A stretch of DNA of 64,000 nucleotides from Microvirga flocculans ATCC BAA-817 (GCF_000518665.1 NZ_JAEA01000007.1:186001-250000), one strand, 5' to 3'; counted from the first letter of the stretch, positions 19,809 through 27,858 are shown. Numbers and translations are program-made. Notes: generated by a model not told the origin, from the sequence alone.

Positions 19809-20888
19809 GTGGGCACCGTCGAGATCAGGAACGTCCGCAAGTCCTATGGCAGCCATGCGGTCATGCACGGCGTCTCAGTTACCATTCCCGATGGTGAGTT
19901 TGTCGCCCTGGTAGGTCCTTCGGGATGCGGAAAGTCGACGTTGCTGCGGATGATCGCTGGCCTTGAAGATATCACGGACGGTGAGATCGCAATCGAGGGG
20001 CGGGTCGTCAACGATGTCGCGCCCAAGGACCGGGATATCGCGATGGTATTCCAGAATTATGCCCTCTACCCTCACATGAGCGTGCGCGAGAATATGGGCT
20101 TCGCGTTGAAACTGAGAGGAATGCCTAAGGCCCAGATTGAGGAACGCGTACAGGTGGCTGCGCAGATCCTCAACCTGCAATCCCTCCTCGAGCGCAAGCC
20201 GCGCGCTCTTTCCGGCGGGCAGCGGCAACGCGTCGCCATGGGGCGTGCGATCGTTCGCGATCCAACGGTCTTCCTCTTCGACGAGCCTCTCTCCAACCTT
20301 GATGCCAAGTTGCGCGTTCAGGTGCGTTCGGAGTTGAAGCAACTGCATCAGCGGTTAGGCACGACAACCGTCTATGTGACACACGACCAGATTGAGGCCA
20401 TGACTCTCGCCGACCGGATTGTCGTCATGAACTCAGGACAGGTGGAGCAAATCGGTCCGCCGCTCGATCTCTATGATCGGCCTGCGAATCTGTTCGTTGC
20501 TGCCTTCATAGGCTCGCCACCGATGAACTTCATCGAAGGTCAAGCCAACGCCGATGGAACCGGACTTCATCTGGCGAACGGTACCAGCCTGCCACTGCCG
20601 ACAGGCGCGAAAGCTCCATCGGGGAGGGCCGTCACTTTAGGAATCCGACCGGAGCATCTGGACGTCGCGCAGACGGGGTGGCCCGCGACCGTTCTGGTGA
20701 TCGAGCCGACCGGATCGGAAACGCAGATCAATGCGCAACTGGGAGATATTCCGCTTCGCATCCTGATCCGGGGGCGGACCGACATCCGGCCGGGCGATAC
20801 GATTCACCTCGACGCTCCGGCAAAGCATGTTCACCTTTTCGATACTCATACCGGGAGGCGGATCGAAAGCCAGTTCCCTGGAGATTGA
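19809..20888 (+). CDS. CUT1 ABC transporter ATP-binding protein (MalK/UgpC-like)
   Basis: 359 aa. The Walker A is GPSGCGKST (about residues 36-44), the signature is LSGGQRQRVAMGRA, the Walker B is VFLFDEPLSNLDAKLR, and the switch histidine is in VTHDQ. The C-terminal TOBE/OB domain (from about 240) is characteristic of sugar importers. A GTG start is used. It energises the two permeases upstream. Separated from the DUF2804 gene by 72 bases but same strand, so probably still in the operon. The DUF6134 gene converges just downstream. Confidence 0.94.
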   Translation: MGTVEIRNVRKSYGSHAVMHGVSVTIPDGEFVALVGPSGCGKSTLLRMIAGLEDITDGEIAIEGRVVNDVAPKDRDIAMVFQNYALYPHMSVRENMGFALKLRGMPKAQIEERVQVAAQILNLQSLLERKPRALSGGQRQRVAMGRAIVRDPTVFLFDEPLSNLDAKLRVQVRSELKQLHQRLGTTTVYVTHDQIEAMTLADRIVVMNSGQVEQIGPPLDLYDRPANLFVAAFIGSPPMNFIEGQANADGTGLHLANGTSLPLPTGAKAPSGRAVTLGIRPEHLDVAQTGWPATVLVIEPTGSETQINAQLGDIPLRILIRGRTDIRPGDTIHLDAPAKHVHLFDTHTGRRIESQFPGD

Positions 20889-20954
20889 GTGAGGAAGCTC
20901 CCGAAACGAGACGTTCCTCTCACCTGTCTTGAGGCTGGATGTGAACGAGGCGGC

Positions 20955-21608
20955 TTACGCGCGGCGGTAAAGCACCTGCGATCCGTCCTTCGCCACGAAG
21001 GTCAGGCCGACCCAGGACGGGGTGTCATCATACCAGGTTTCGAACGATATGGGGCCGCTCAACGCGAAACGCTGAGCGGGAACGATCGTCCCAGCCGATG
21101 TCTGAACACGGTCCCGGCCCTTCCGGATAACGACGGGGCGCAAAAGCTCGCCGTTCTGGGTATTGATGAGCGGCCCGTCGAGCATCTCCCGGTTCCAGTG
21201 GGTTGCCGGATGCGCTCCCGCGGGAGCGACGTAGCGGCCGGAACGCGTGGAATCGACGAGGAGGCCGGATGGCGTGCGCTCGCATGTCACGCTCAGTTTC
21301 TGGCCGTCGTCATTCGTCTGCGCCGTCAACGACACCACATCCTCGCCCTGCCAGATCTCCGATACACGGTGGGTGTAGCGGTAGAACTTGATGGGCCCGA
21401 TACCTACGGAGAGTTCGACATCGACGCTGACCGTGAGGCGCTCCCCCGAGCGGGTGAAGGTGAGTTCATGAACGCCGATGCGGCTGCCCTTCCTGACGAC
21501 GTCGAAGGTAAGACGACCGTCAGGAGGAACCGGAAGTGCAGCAAAGGATGCTTTCGGGGTGAGCAGAAGGGCTCCCGCACCGATCAGAACATCGCGTCGC
21601 CGGATCAT
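20955..21608 (-). CDS. DUF6134 family protein (exported)
   Basis: 217 aa. The N-terminus MIRRRDVLIGAGALLLTP is a twin-arginine-like signal, with cleavage near ASFA. The mature protein reads as a beta-rich domain (LTFDVVRKGSRIGVHELTF, then FYRYTHRVSEIWQGE) of the DUF6134 family. This periplasmic family has no firm function. It starts 13 bases after the methylase gene and is the last gene of the four-gene sigma-E operon, so it probably acts on, carries or senses the modified lipid in the periplasm. That role is inference. Confidence 0.8.
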   Translation of the reverse strand: MIRRRDVLIGAGALLLTPKASFAALPVPPDGRLTFDVVRKGSRIGVHELTFTRSGERLTVSVDVELSVGIGPIKFYRYTHRVSEIWQGEDVVSLTAQTNDDGQKLSVTCERTPSGLLVDSTRSGRYVAPAGAHPATHWNREMLDGPLINTQNGELLRPVVIRKGRDRVQTSAGTIVPAQRFALSGPISFETWYDDTPSWVGLTFVAKDGSQVLYRRA

Positions 21609-21621
21609 GGCTCAATTCACC

Positions 21622-22860
21622 TCATTCTTTGGTTACGACGTAAAGGCCCACATCGATGGCATTGGTGCGGAAGCCAGCTTCGCAGTAGCAGAGGTAATAG
21701 TCCCACATGCGCCGAAACCGGTCGTCAAAGCCCAATTTCTCGATATCAGGCCAGGCCCGATGGAAGCGGATCCGCCACTCGGCGAGAGTCTGGGCATAGC
21801 TCAAACCGAAGCTCTCTGCGTGTGCAAGTCCAAGGCCTGCCGCCTCGATATGGTTCTTGAGCAATGCCTTCGAGGGAAGCATTCCGCCTGGGAAGATATG
21901 CGTTTGAATGAAGTCGGCTCCCGAGCGGTAAGAGTCGTACCGGTCCTCCGCGATGGTGATGACCTGGAGAACCGCGCGGCCGCCGGGCTTCAGGCAGCGC
22001 CGGAGCGTCGAGAAATAGGCCGGCCAATAGGCTTCTCCCACAGCTTCCAGCATCTCGATGGAAACGATGCGGTCGAAGGTTCCGGTCACATCGCGATAGT
22101 CCTGGAGCCGGATATCGATTCTGTCGCCAAGCCCGTTCGTCTCCGCAACGGACAGCGCATGAGCTCGCTGCTCCTTAGAGAGCGTCAGCGCCGTAACGCT
22201 CGCATCATGCTCGTCCGCCAGTTTCTTCGCCAGCGCGCCCCAGCCGCAACCGATTTCGAGAACCGTTTGCCGTGATGCGAGTTGGAGAAGCTGTGCGATG
22301 CGGTCGAGCTTCGCGTCCTGCGCCTCCTCGAGGCTCATATTGCCGCGCGTGAACAGCGCGGACGAGTAAGTCATGGTTCTGTCGAGCCAGAGCTCGTAGA
22401 AATCGTTTCCGAGGTCGTAATGGAACGCAATGTTCTTGCGGCTTCCTGAGCGCGTATTGGCGCGCAGAAGGTGGTTGATCCGGTTCAGCACGCGCATCGG
22501 CCAGAAGCCGTTGATGATTCGCGTCAGCGCCCCGGTATTGATCGCGGCAAGCTCAATCAGCGTCGTCAGATCGGGCGTCGTCCAGTCGCCGTCGATGTAC
22601 CCTTGCGCGAATCCGAGGTCTCCCCGACTCGCAAGGCGGCGCAGGGCGCGCCAGCGATGCAAGACGAGAATGGCTTCAGGGCCCGGATTGCGCTTCTCAT
22701 GGCGGATGCGCTCACCCGAGGGCGTTACGACGACAAGGCTGCCATATTGGATGGCCGCGAGGAGCTTCGCCAGGAACGACGGTGCAAGGCCCCGCAGCCT
22801 GCGGTTCCTGCGGAGCGCAATTCCTTCTGCAAATGGCTCACCGGCATTGTGGAGCGTCAT
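21622..22860 (-). CDS. Cyclopropane-fatty-acid-synthase-like SAM methyltransferase (UfaM/Cfa type)
   Basis: 412 aa. Transfers a methyl group from SAM to a double bond of a phospholipid acyl chain. Motifs: AFHYDLGNDFYELWLD (146-160), YSSALF, the SAM-binding LEIGCGWG (201-208), and the Cfa-type C-terminal lipid-binding part. Ordinary Cfa proteins and the methylase of methylated-furan-fatty-acid synthesis (UfaM in Rhodobacter sphaeroides) are close relatives. The operon partners, an FAD oxidoreductase and a DUF1365 protein, favour the latter. It begins 12 bases after DUF1365 and is driven by the sigma-E promoter at 25060-25088. Confidence 0.88.
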   Translation of the reverse strand: MTLHNAGEPFAEGIALRRNRRLRGLAPSFLAKLLAAIQYGSLVVVTPSGERIRHEKRNPGPEAILVLHRWRALRRLASRGDLGFAQGYIDGDWTTPDLTTLIELAAINTGALTRIINGFWPMRVLNRINHLLRANTRSGSRKNIAFHYDLGNDFYELWLDRTMTYSSALFTRGNMSLEEAQDAKLDRIAQLLQLASRQTVLEIGCGWGALAKKLADEHDASVTALTLSKEQRAHALSVAETNGLGDRIDIRLQDYRDVTGTFDRIVSIEMLEAVGEAYWPAYFSTLRRCLKPGGRAVLQVITIAEDRYDSYRSGADFIQTHIFPGGMLPSKALLKNHIEAAGLGLAHAESFGLSYAQTLAEWRIRFHRAWPDIEKLGFDDRFRRMWDYYLCYCEAGFRTNAIDVGLYVVTKE

Positions 22861-22872
22861 GGTCGGCTATTC

Positions 22873-23652
22873 CTATGAAGATGAGTGCTGTGCTGTCGTC
22901 AGGGGACGTGCGGGAGGCGGTGGGCGCTTTCGCAAGCCGATGCCTTTCATCCAAAGCAGCAATGCTTCCCAATGGATCCCGCCGGTCACTTTCAGGGTGA
23001 GAAACGGATGAGTCACGAAGGCCGAGAGCAGCGCGAGGTCGCCGAGCGGCCTGCGCTCTCCTATGAGGGACGCGGTCAAGACCGCTCCTTCCCCGTCGTC
23101 GCAACGGATCGAAACGGCTACCTTGTCCTCTGGCCGTCTCACCCGGAAGCTGTAGGAAAGGTCCATGTCCATGAAAGGAGAGACATAGAAGCACTTCCCG
23201 ATCGACTGGCGCACCACGGAATCGTCCGTCTCGACAGGCAGCACATAGCTATGGCGCTGGCCGAACGTGTTCGATACCTCGTACAGAAGCGCAGCCAGAG
23301 TTTCGTCACGCCTGTAGCAGAAATAGATGCTCAGAGGGTTGAACCCGTAGCCTAGAACGCGCGGCATGGTGAGCAGGAAGATGCGCCCACCGTCGGGGGT
23401 GACGCCCGCCTCGCGCATGGCCGCCTCGACCTGCGGGCGAAGCGGGGCTCCCGAGCGGTCGCCATAATCCTTCTCGCGGATGCTGAAGAGGTTGAACCGG
23501 TTGAAGGACATGACGATGCTGCGCCGCATCGTGTCCTGCATGGTGTCGATGTCGAGGAAAAGCCAGAAGACGCGATAGCGCAAATCGTGCTTGCGCGGCC
23601 GCAGCCTTCTGTGAACGACGCTTCCTACATAGAGCGCCGAAGCGATGGACAT
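22873..23652 (-). CDS. DUF1365 family protein
   Basis: 259 aa. Family hallmarks: the start YVGSVVHRRLRPRKHDLRYRVFWLFLDID, then GYGFNPLSIYFCYRRD and VEVSNTFG-like and FYVSPFMDMD segments. DUF1365 genes almost always neighbour an FAD-dependent oxidoreductase and a Cfa-like methylase, as here. In Rhodobacter a member of this set is implicated in inserting oxygen to form furan fatty acids (UfaO), so a similar role is likely but not proved. Its start shares one base with the end of the oxidoreductase gene. Confidence 0.88.
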   Translation of the reverse strand: MSIASALYVGSVVHRRLRPRKHDLRYRVFWLFLDIDTMQDTMRRSIVMSFNRFNLFSIREKDYGDRSGAPLRPQVEAAMREAGVTPDGGRIFLLTMPRVLGYGFNPLSIYFCYRRDETLAALLYEVSNTFGQRHSYVLPVETDDSVVRQSIGKCFYVSPFMDMDLSYSFRVRRPEDKVAVSIRCDDGEGAVLTASLIGERRPLGDLALLSAFVTHPFLTLKVTGGIHWEALLLWMKGIGLRKRPPPPARPLTTAQHSSS

Positions 23653-25025
23653 CAGGCTACCTCTGCAGGTGTGAAGACGGGTGCGCGGCTCGGCAGGCGG
23701 ATTCGCCCGGATTCGTCCTCGACCTCCCAGGGGCGGCGAACGCCACCGAGCTCTTCCGCGACAGCGAGGCCCGCCTGGAGGCCATCCTCATGGAAGCCCG
23801 ACCCGAAATAGGCTCCGCAGAACCACGTGTTGCGCTGTCCCTGGAGCGACCACAGGTCCTCCTGCGCAAGGATCGCGCCCCGGTCGAACAGGGGATGCTC
23901 GTAGATGCCCTCCCACACCACCTTTTCCCGGCGCGGCTCCACTATCGGGTTGAGCGTGACGAAGTACTGGGTGTCTCCGGAGAGTCCCTGAAGGCGATTC
24001 ATCCAGTAAGTCACGGCGAGATGCGTGCCCGCCATGTCGCGGCGGGAGAGGTAGTTCCAGCTCGCCCAGACGGCGCGGCGGCGCGGCATCAGGCGCTCGT
24101 CGTCATGCAAGACCGTGCGGTTGCGGCTGTAGCGGAACGCGCCGAGAAGTGCCCTTTCCCGCGACGACGGATCGGCGAGAAGCGACAGCGCCTGGTCCGC
24201 ATGGGTGGCGATGACGACGTGGTCATAATGTTCCACGACTCCGTGGCGGGTGACGACGGCCACCCGCCCGCCTGCGCGCGCGATTTCCACGACGGGATCG
24301 CCCTGGCGGGCCTGCCCGGAGAAATCGGCCAGAAGCCTTTCGACATAGGCGCGGCTGCCGCCATCGACCGTGCGCCATATCGGCCGGTCGGTGAATTTCA
24401 GCAAGCCGTGGTTGTCGCAGAAGCGGATAAAGGCGGCGGCGGGATAATCCTGAATCCGGTCCCGGGGAGTAGACCAGATCGCCGCCGCCATCGGGAAGAG
24501 GTGATCTTCCCGAAAGGCGGTGCCATACCCCTTGGCATCGAGATAACTGCCGAGCGGCATCAGCCCAACCTCGGCCAGATCGGCGGGAGCGTTGCGGTAA
24601 AACCGTACCAGATCGGACAGCATCGACCAGAAGCGCGGGCGAAGGATATTGCGCTTTTGTGCGAAAAGCCCTGCCAGGTCGGTTCCGGCATATTCCAGAT
24701 CCCCGCCGTCCCTCGACACGGCGAAGGACATGTCGGTCGCCTTGGTCGGAACGGACAGGTGCTGGAACAGTGCCGTAAGGTTCGGATAGGTCTGCTCGTT
24801 GTAGACGATGAACCCCGTGTCCACGGGAATCCTGCCCTCTCCGGCAGGGGCATCCACCGTATGGGAATGCCCGCCGAACCGCCCATCCGCCTCGAGAAGC
24901 GTCACGTCATGCCGCTTGCCCAGCAGCCAAGCGGCGGAAAGGCCGGAAATCCCGCTTCCCACGACTGCGATCCTGAGCCGCCGAGGCTCGTGCGGAAAGC
25001 GGAGGACATTGAGGGGTTCGTTCAC
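23652..25025 (-). CDS. FAD-dependent oxidoreductase (amine-oxidase-like, UfaD type)
   Basis: 457 aa. The N-terminal dinucleotide fold IAVVGSGISGLSAAWLLGK (about 19-37) with the acidic TLLEADGRFGGHSHTV that follows binds FAD. The C-terminal CGAYFGSGFHEDGLQAGLAVAEELG is the second flavin segment. It belongs to the NAD(P)/FAD-binding family found beside DUF1365 and Cfa-like genes. In Rhodobacter such a protein (UfaD) desaturates the methylated acyl chain. GTG start at 25025, about 28 bases after the predicted sigma-E transcription start. First gene of the operon. Confidence 0.88.
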   Translation of the reverse strand: MNEPLNVLRFPHEPRRLRIAVVGSGISGLSAAWLLGKRHDVTLLEADGRFGGHSHTVDAPAGEGRIPVDTGFIVYNEQTYPNLTALFQHLSVPTKATDMSFAVSRDGGDLEYAGTDLAGLFAQKRNILRPRFWSMLSDLVRFYRNAPADLAEVGLMPLGSYLDAKGYGTAFREDHLFPMAAAIWSTPRDRIQDYPAAAFIRFCDNHGLLKFTDRPIWRTVDGGSRAYVERLLADFSGQARQGDPVVEIARAGGRVAVVTRHGVVEHYDHVVIATHADQALSLLADPSSRERALLGAFRYSRNRTVLHDDERLMPRRRAVWASWNYLSRRDMAGTHLAVTYWMNRLQGLSGDTQYFVTLNPIVEPRREKVVWEGIYEHPLFDRGAILAQEDLWSLQGQRNTWFCGAYFGSGFHEDGLQAGLAVAEELGGVRRPWEVEDESGRIRLPSRAPVFTPAEVA

Positions 25026-25059
25026 GGGGGCTGACCTATTGATTGCTTTGTTATGGTGA

Positions 25060-25088
25060 AGATACGGATCACCTCCTATTTTGGATCA
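25060..25088 (-). promoter_or_regulatory. Sigma-E (RpoE/ChrR type) promoter of the lipid operon
   Basis: On the minus strand, TGATCC (25083-25088), 17 bases, then GTATCT (25060-25065). It matches the plus-strand rpoE promoter and the DUF2177 promoter in both boxes and spacing. A second TGATCC lies at 25066-25071, directly next to the -10 box. Confidence 0.75.
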
Positions 25089-25101
25089 CGCGGGAATGCG
25101 A

Positions 25102-25130
25102 TGATCCAAATCCACGTCCCGCGCGTATTC
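25102..25130 (+). promoter_or_regulatory. Sigma-E autoregulatory promoter of rpoE-chrR
   Basis: TGATCC (25102-25107), 17 bases, GTATTC (25125-25130). Predicted start near 25137 gives a leader of about 70 bases before the rpoE ATG. TGATCC-type -35 boxes are what I recall for the RpoE-ChrR group of ECF sigma factors; the repeated match here is read directly. Confidence 0.75.
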
Positions 25131-25205
25131 AGAGGCATGTATGCAGCCAGCGTTACAGAAGATCGTTCTCGATACTGGCCATCCTCCCGCCCCAGGAGGG
25201 TGGCG

Positions 25206-25781
25206 ATGACGGCCGGGTCCGCCTCTGCGGGCAAGGCTGCACCGGATTTCGACGGCCTGCTCCGAGCGATCGGACACGAGCGCGACCGCAAGGCATTCGC
25301 TGCGCTTTTCCTGCATTTTGCGCCCCGCATCAAAGCCTATCTGATGCGGGCCGGAACCGCCGCCAACATGGCGGAAGAGCTTGCGCAGGAAACGATGCTG
25401 ACCGTCTGGCAGAAGGCTGCGTCCTTCGATCCGGACAAGGCGGGGGCGAGCGTCTGGATCTTCACCATTGCCCGTAACCTGCGAATCGACCAGATCCGTC
25501 GTGAGAAGAGTGCGGCGAAATATGAGCCGGATCCGAGCGACGAGCCGGATCTGCCGCCCCCGTCGGATGCCATCGTTCTGGCATCCGAGCGCGAGAACCG
25601 GGTCCGCAAGGCCCTCAAATCCCTGTCCGAGGAGCAGGCGAAAATCGTTCAGATGTCTTTCTTCAGTGAAAAACCGCACGCGGAGATCGCCCGCGACCTC
25701 GGCATCCCCCTCGGGACGGTCAAGTCCCGGATCAGGCTCGCCATGGACCGGCTCCGCAACCTCCTGGGTGACCTGACATGA
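25206..25781 (+). CDS. rpoE: ECF sigma factor, RpoE of the RpoE-ChrR pair
   Basis: 191 aa. Region 2 (LFLHFAPRIKAYLMRAGTAANMAEELAQETMLTVW) and region 4 (LSEEQAKIVQMSFFSEKPHAEIARDLGIPLGTVKSRIRLA) are complete. Region 4 with FFSEKPHAEIA is typical of the ECF group paired with ChrR. The ATG at 25206 has AGGAGG six bases upstream; longer in-frame starts would run through the promoter. It overlaps chrR by 4 bases, the usual sigma/anti-sigma coupling. Predicted to be released by singlet oxygen or related oxidants and to transcribe the two neighbouring units plus itself. Confidence 0.93.
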   Translation: MTAGSASAGKAAPDFDGLLRAIGHERDRKAFAALFLHFAPRIKAYLMRAGTAANMAEELAQETMLTVWQKAASFDPDKAGASVWIFTIARNLRIDQIRREKSAAKYEPDPSDEPDLPPPSDAIVLASERENRVRKALKSLSEEQAKIVQMSFFSEKPHAEIARDLGIPLGTVKSRIRLAMDRLRNLLGDLT

Positions 25782-26434
25782 CGATGCAGCATCACCCATC
25801 CGACGAAACTCTTCTGCGCTACGCCGCCGGCACCCTGGAGGCAGGGCCCGCCCTCGTCGTCGCCGCCCATCTCGAACTCTGTGCGGATTGCCGGGAACAG
25901 GTACGCACCTTCGAAGCGGTGGGTGGGGCCATGCTTGAAGGCCTTCCGCCGGCGGAGATGTCCACGGATGCCCTCGAACGGGCGCTCGCCCTGCTCGACG
26001 GGGGCAAGCATGCCGCTTCCGTTACGGCCGCCGTGAGACAGGACCGGGTCATGGCGGGCGACATTGCCCTGCCCGCGGCCCTGCGAGGCTGCAGAATCGG
26101 CCCCTGGCGCTGGCGCGGACCCGGAGTGCGGATCAGCCGCGTCGTCATTCCGGCGGCTCCGGACGCCCATGTGATGCTGATCAAGGTCGGCGCGGGGCGG
26201 CATCTGCCCCATCACGGCCACTCGGGCACGGAGTTCACCCTCGTGCTCAAGGGGGCCTTCTCGGATGCGAGCGGCCGCTACGCTCGCGGCGATCTTGCCG
26301 AAGCGGATGCGCAGGTGGAGCACGAGCCCGTCGTCGATCAGGATGGGGAGTGCATCTGCCTGGCCGCTCTGGAAGGGCAGATGCGCTTCCAGGGGCTTCT
26401 GGGCCGCATCGTTCAGCCCTTCGTGGGGATCTAG
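25778..26434 (+). CDS. chrR: ChrR family zinc anti-sigma factor
   Basis: 218 aa. Binds RpoE and holds it inactive until singlet oxygen or a similar stress triggers release. The N-terminal anti-sigma domain carries His6, His31, Cys35 and Cys38 (AAHLELCADC), the same four zinc ligands and numbering as Rhodobacter ChrR. The C-terminal cupin domain has His146-x-His148-x3-Glu152 (HHGHSGTE) and His182, all exactly five residues later than the Rhodobacter set. So both metal sites look intact, and the full signal-response domain is present. Confidence 0.95.
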   Translation: MTMQHHPSDETLLRYAAGTLEAGPALVVAAHLELCADCREQVRTFEAVGGAMLEGLPPAEMSTDALERALALLDGGKHAASVTAAVRQDRVMAGDIALPAALRGCRIGPWRWRGPGVRISRVVIPAAPDAHVMLIKVGAGRHLPHHGHSGTEFTLVLKGAFSDASGRYARGDLAEADAQVEHEPVVDQDGECICLAALEGQMRFQGLLGRIVQPFVGI

Positions 26435-26444
26435 GAGCAACGCC

Positions 26445-27260
26445 ATGAGCGAGTTGGAGGCGGCGATCCTGCTCGCAGGCGCGGGAATGGCTCTTTCCGT
26501 CATCATGGCGGTCGCCTGGCGCGTCCAGCAGAGCACAGGACAATCGGGATGGATCGATACCATCTGGTCCTTCTCCGTCGGCACGGTCGGCGCCGCTCTC
26601 GCTCTCTGGCCCGGGGAGGACGGCCTCTCCTTGCGGCAGATTCTCGTCGCAGCTCTTGCGGCTGCCTGGTCGCTGCGGCTGGGCGCATCCATAGCAAGAA
26701 GAACCATCAAAGGCGGCGAGGACCCTCGATATGCGGCGCTCTATGAGCAATGGGGTGAGAATTATTCGCGCCGGCTGTTCTGGTTTCTGCAGATCCAGGC
26801 GGCTGCGGCTTTCGTGCTCGTGGCGACCATTGCCGTAGCCGCGCATAATCCAGTCACCGAATTGCGTCTGGCGGACATGGCGGGAGCCTTCGTCCTCGCC
26901 ATTGCGATCCTGGGCGAACGCCTTGCAGACAATCAACTGCGCGATTTCCGTTCAAATCCAGCCAATCGCGGCAAAGTCTGCGAGACAGGCTTATGGGCCT
27001 ACTCACGTCACCCGAACTACTTCTTCGAATGGCTCGGCTGGTGCGCCTATCCCTTCTTCGGCATCAACGCCGACCTGACCTATCCGATAGGGTTTGCCAC
27101 GCTGGCAGGGCCGGTCTTCATGTACTGGCTCCTCGTCCATGTCTCAGGAATTCCGCTGCTCGAAGCGCATATGCTCCGCTCGCGCGGCGCGCAGTTCGAG
27201 GCGTACCGCTCAAGGGTCAACGCTTTTTTCCCAGGTGTTCGCAAGGGAGCGCGTTCCTGA
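26445..27260 (+). CDS. DUF1295 membrane protein (steroid 5-alpha-reductase-like)
   Basis: 271 aa, five to seven predicted membrane helices. The C-terminal half has the isoprenylcysteine methyltransferase/steroid-reductase-like signature GLWAYSRHPNYFFEWLGW and a final EAYRSRVNAFFP. DUF1295 proteins probably use SAM or NADPH on lipid substrates, but the activity of this group is unproved. AGGAG lies 7 bases before the ATG, and the gene begins 10 bases after chrR. Cotranscription with rpoE-chrR ties it to the oxidative lipid response. Confidence 0.87.
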   Translation: MSELEAAILLAGAGMALSVIMAVAWRVQQSTGQSGWIDTIWSFSVGTVGAALALWPGEDGLSLRQILVAALAAAWSLRLGASIARRTIKGGEDPRYAALYEQWGENYSRRLFWFLQIQAAAAFVLVATIAVAAHNPVTELRLADMAGAFVLAIAILGERLADNQLRDFRSNPANRGKVCETGLWAYSRHPNYFFEWLGWCAYPFFGINADLTYPIGFATLAGPVFMYWLLVHVSGIPLLEAHMLRSRGAQFEAYRSRVNAFFPGVRKGARS

Positions 27261-27330
27261 CACACCGGTAGGACAAGCGCCTTGCTCCGCGCTTCGCGCA
27301 AACTGCCTGTTCCACCGGCTCTGGCCCAAA

Positions 27331-27364
27331 CAAAAAACCTGCCGTGTGACCACGGCAGGTTTAA
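27331..27364. terminator. Bidirectional terminator between DUF1295 and DUF2177 genes
   Basis: A perfect 12-bp stem AAACCTGCCGTG/CACGGCAGGTTT with a TGAC loop and A/T flanks, placed between two convergent genes. Confidence 0.8.
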
Positions 27365-27385
27365 TGAAGGAATTTGGAGCTGGCG

Positions 27386-27793
27386 TTAATTCCGTGTCAG
27401 CCAGGCGGTGACGACATAACCGATCGTCGCCGACATGCCTGTGAGAAACGTGCCCCAGGCCATGTCGACCACCGAGAGCGCCGTCGGCCATTCGCGAAGG
27501 GTTGCTTGGTTCGTCAGGTCATATGTTGCGTAGGCGATGAGGCCCAGCAGCGCGCCATTGACGAGCCCCGTGCTCCACTGCTCCGATTGCAGCGCCGGCG
27601 CCACGGCGAAATAGACGACCCCGACAATGTAGAGAAGGTAGAAAAAGGCTGCCGGAACCAGCCGTGGCTGATCGGCAAGATGGCTACCCAGCATGGGGCG
27701 ATAGAATGCGCCCGTCATCGTCGACAGCCATACGGCGTCGATCGCCAGAAAAACGGTTGCAGTCACGCCATAGGCGGAAAGGTAGGTCTTCAC
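27386..27793 (-). CDS. DUF2177 family membrane protein
   Basis: 135 aa with four predicted membrane helices. Family features: the N-terminal TYLSAYGVTATVFLAIDAVWLS, the GLIAYATYDLTNQATLREWP loop, and a helical end, TGMSATIGYVVTAWL. I chose the GTG at 27793, with GGGGAT eight bases upstream, because it gives the normal family length; an in-frame start at 27955 would read through the promoter. It is driven by its own sigma-E promoter about 37 bases away, so it belongs to the ChrR regulon. Function unknown. Confidence 0.85.
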   Translation of the reverse strand: MKTYLSAYGVTATVFLAIDAVWLSTMTGAFYRPMLGSHLADQPRLVPAAFFYLLYIVGVVYFAVAPALQSEQWSTGLVNGALLGLIAYATYDLTNQATLREWPTALSVVDMAWGTFLTGMSATIGYVVTAWLTRN

Positions 27794-27829
27794 GTTCGAT
27801 CCCCAACCCAATGTTTCATTCACATCACG

Positions 27830-27858
27830 ACATACGGCGGCGGAGGGATATTGGATCA
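27830..27858 (-). promoter_or_regulatory. Sigma-E promoter of the DUF2177 gene
   Basis: On the minus strand, TGATCC (27853-27858), 17 bases, GTATGT (27830-27835). It has the same hexamer, spacing and GTAT core as the two rpoE-locus promoters. Predicted start is about 30 bases before the GTG start codon. Confidence 0.7.

Noticed and set aside
26445-27260. Reading the DUF1295 gene from an upstream in-frame start inside chrR
   Set aside because: The ATG at 26445 has AGGAG directly upstream and gives the usual family length; the extension lies out of frame over chrR.
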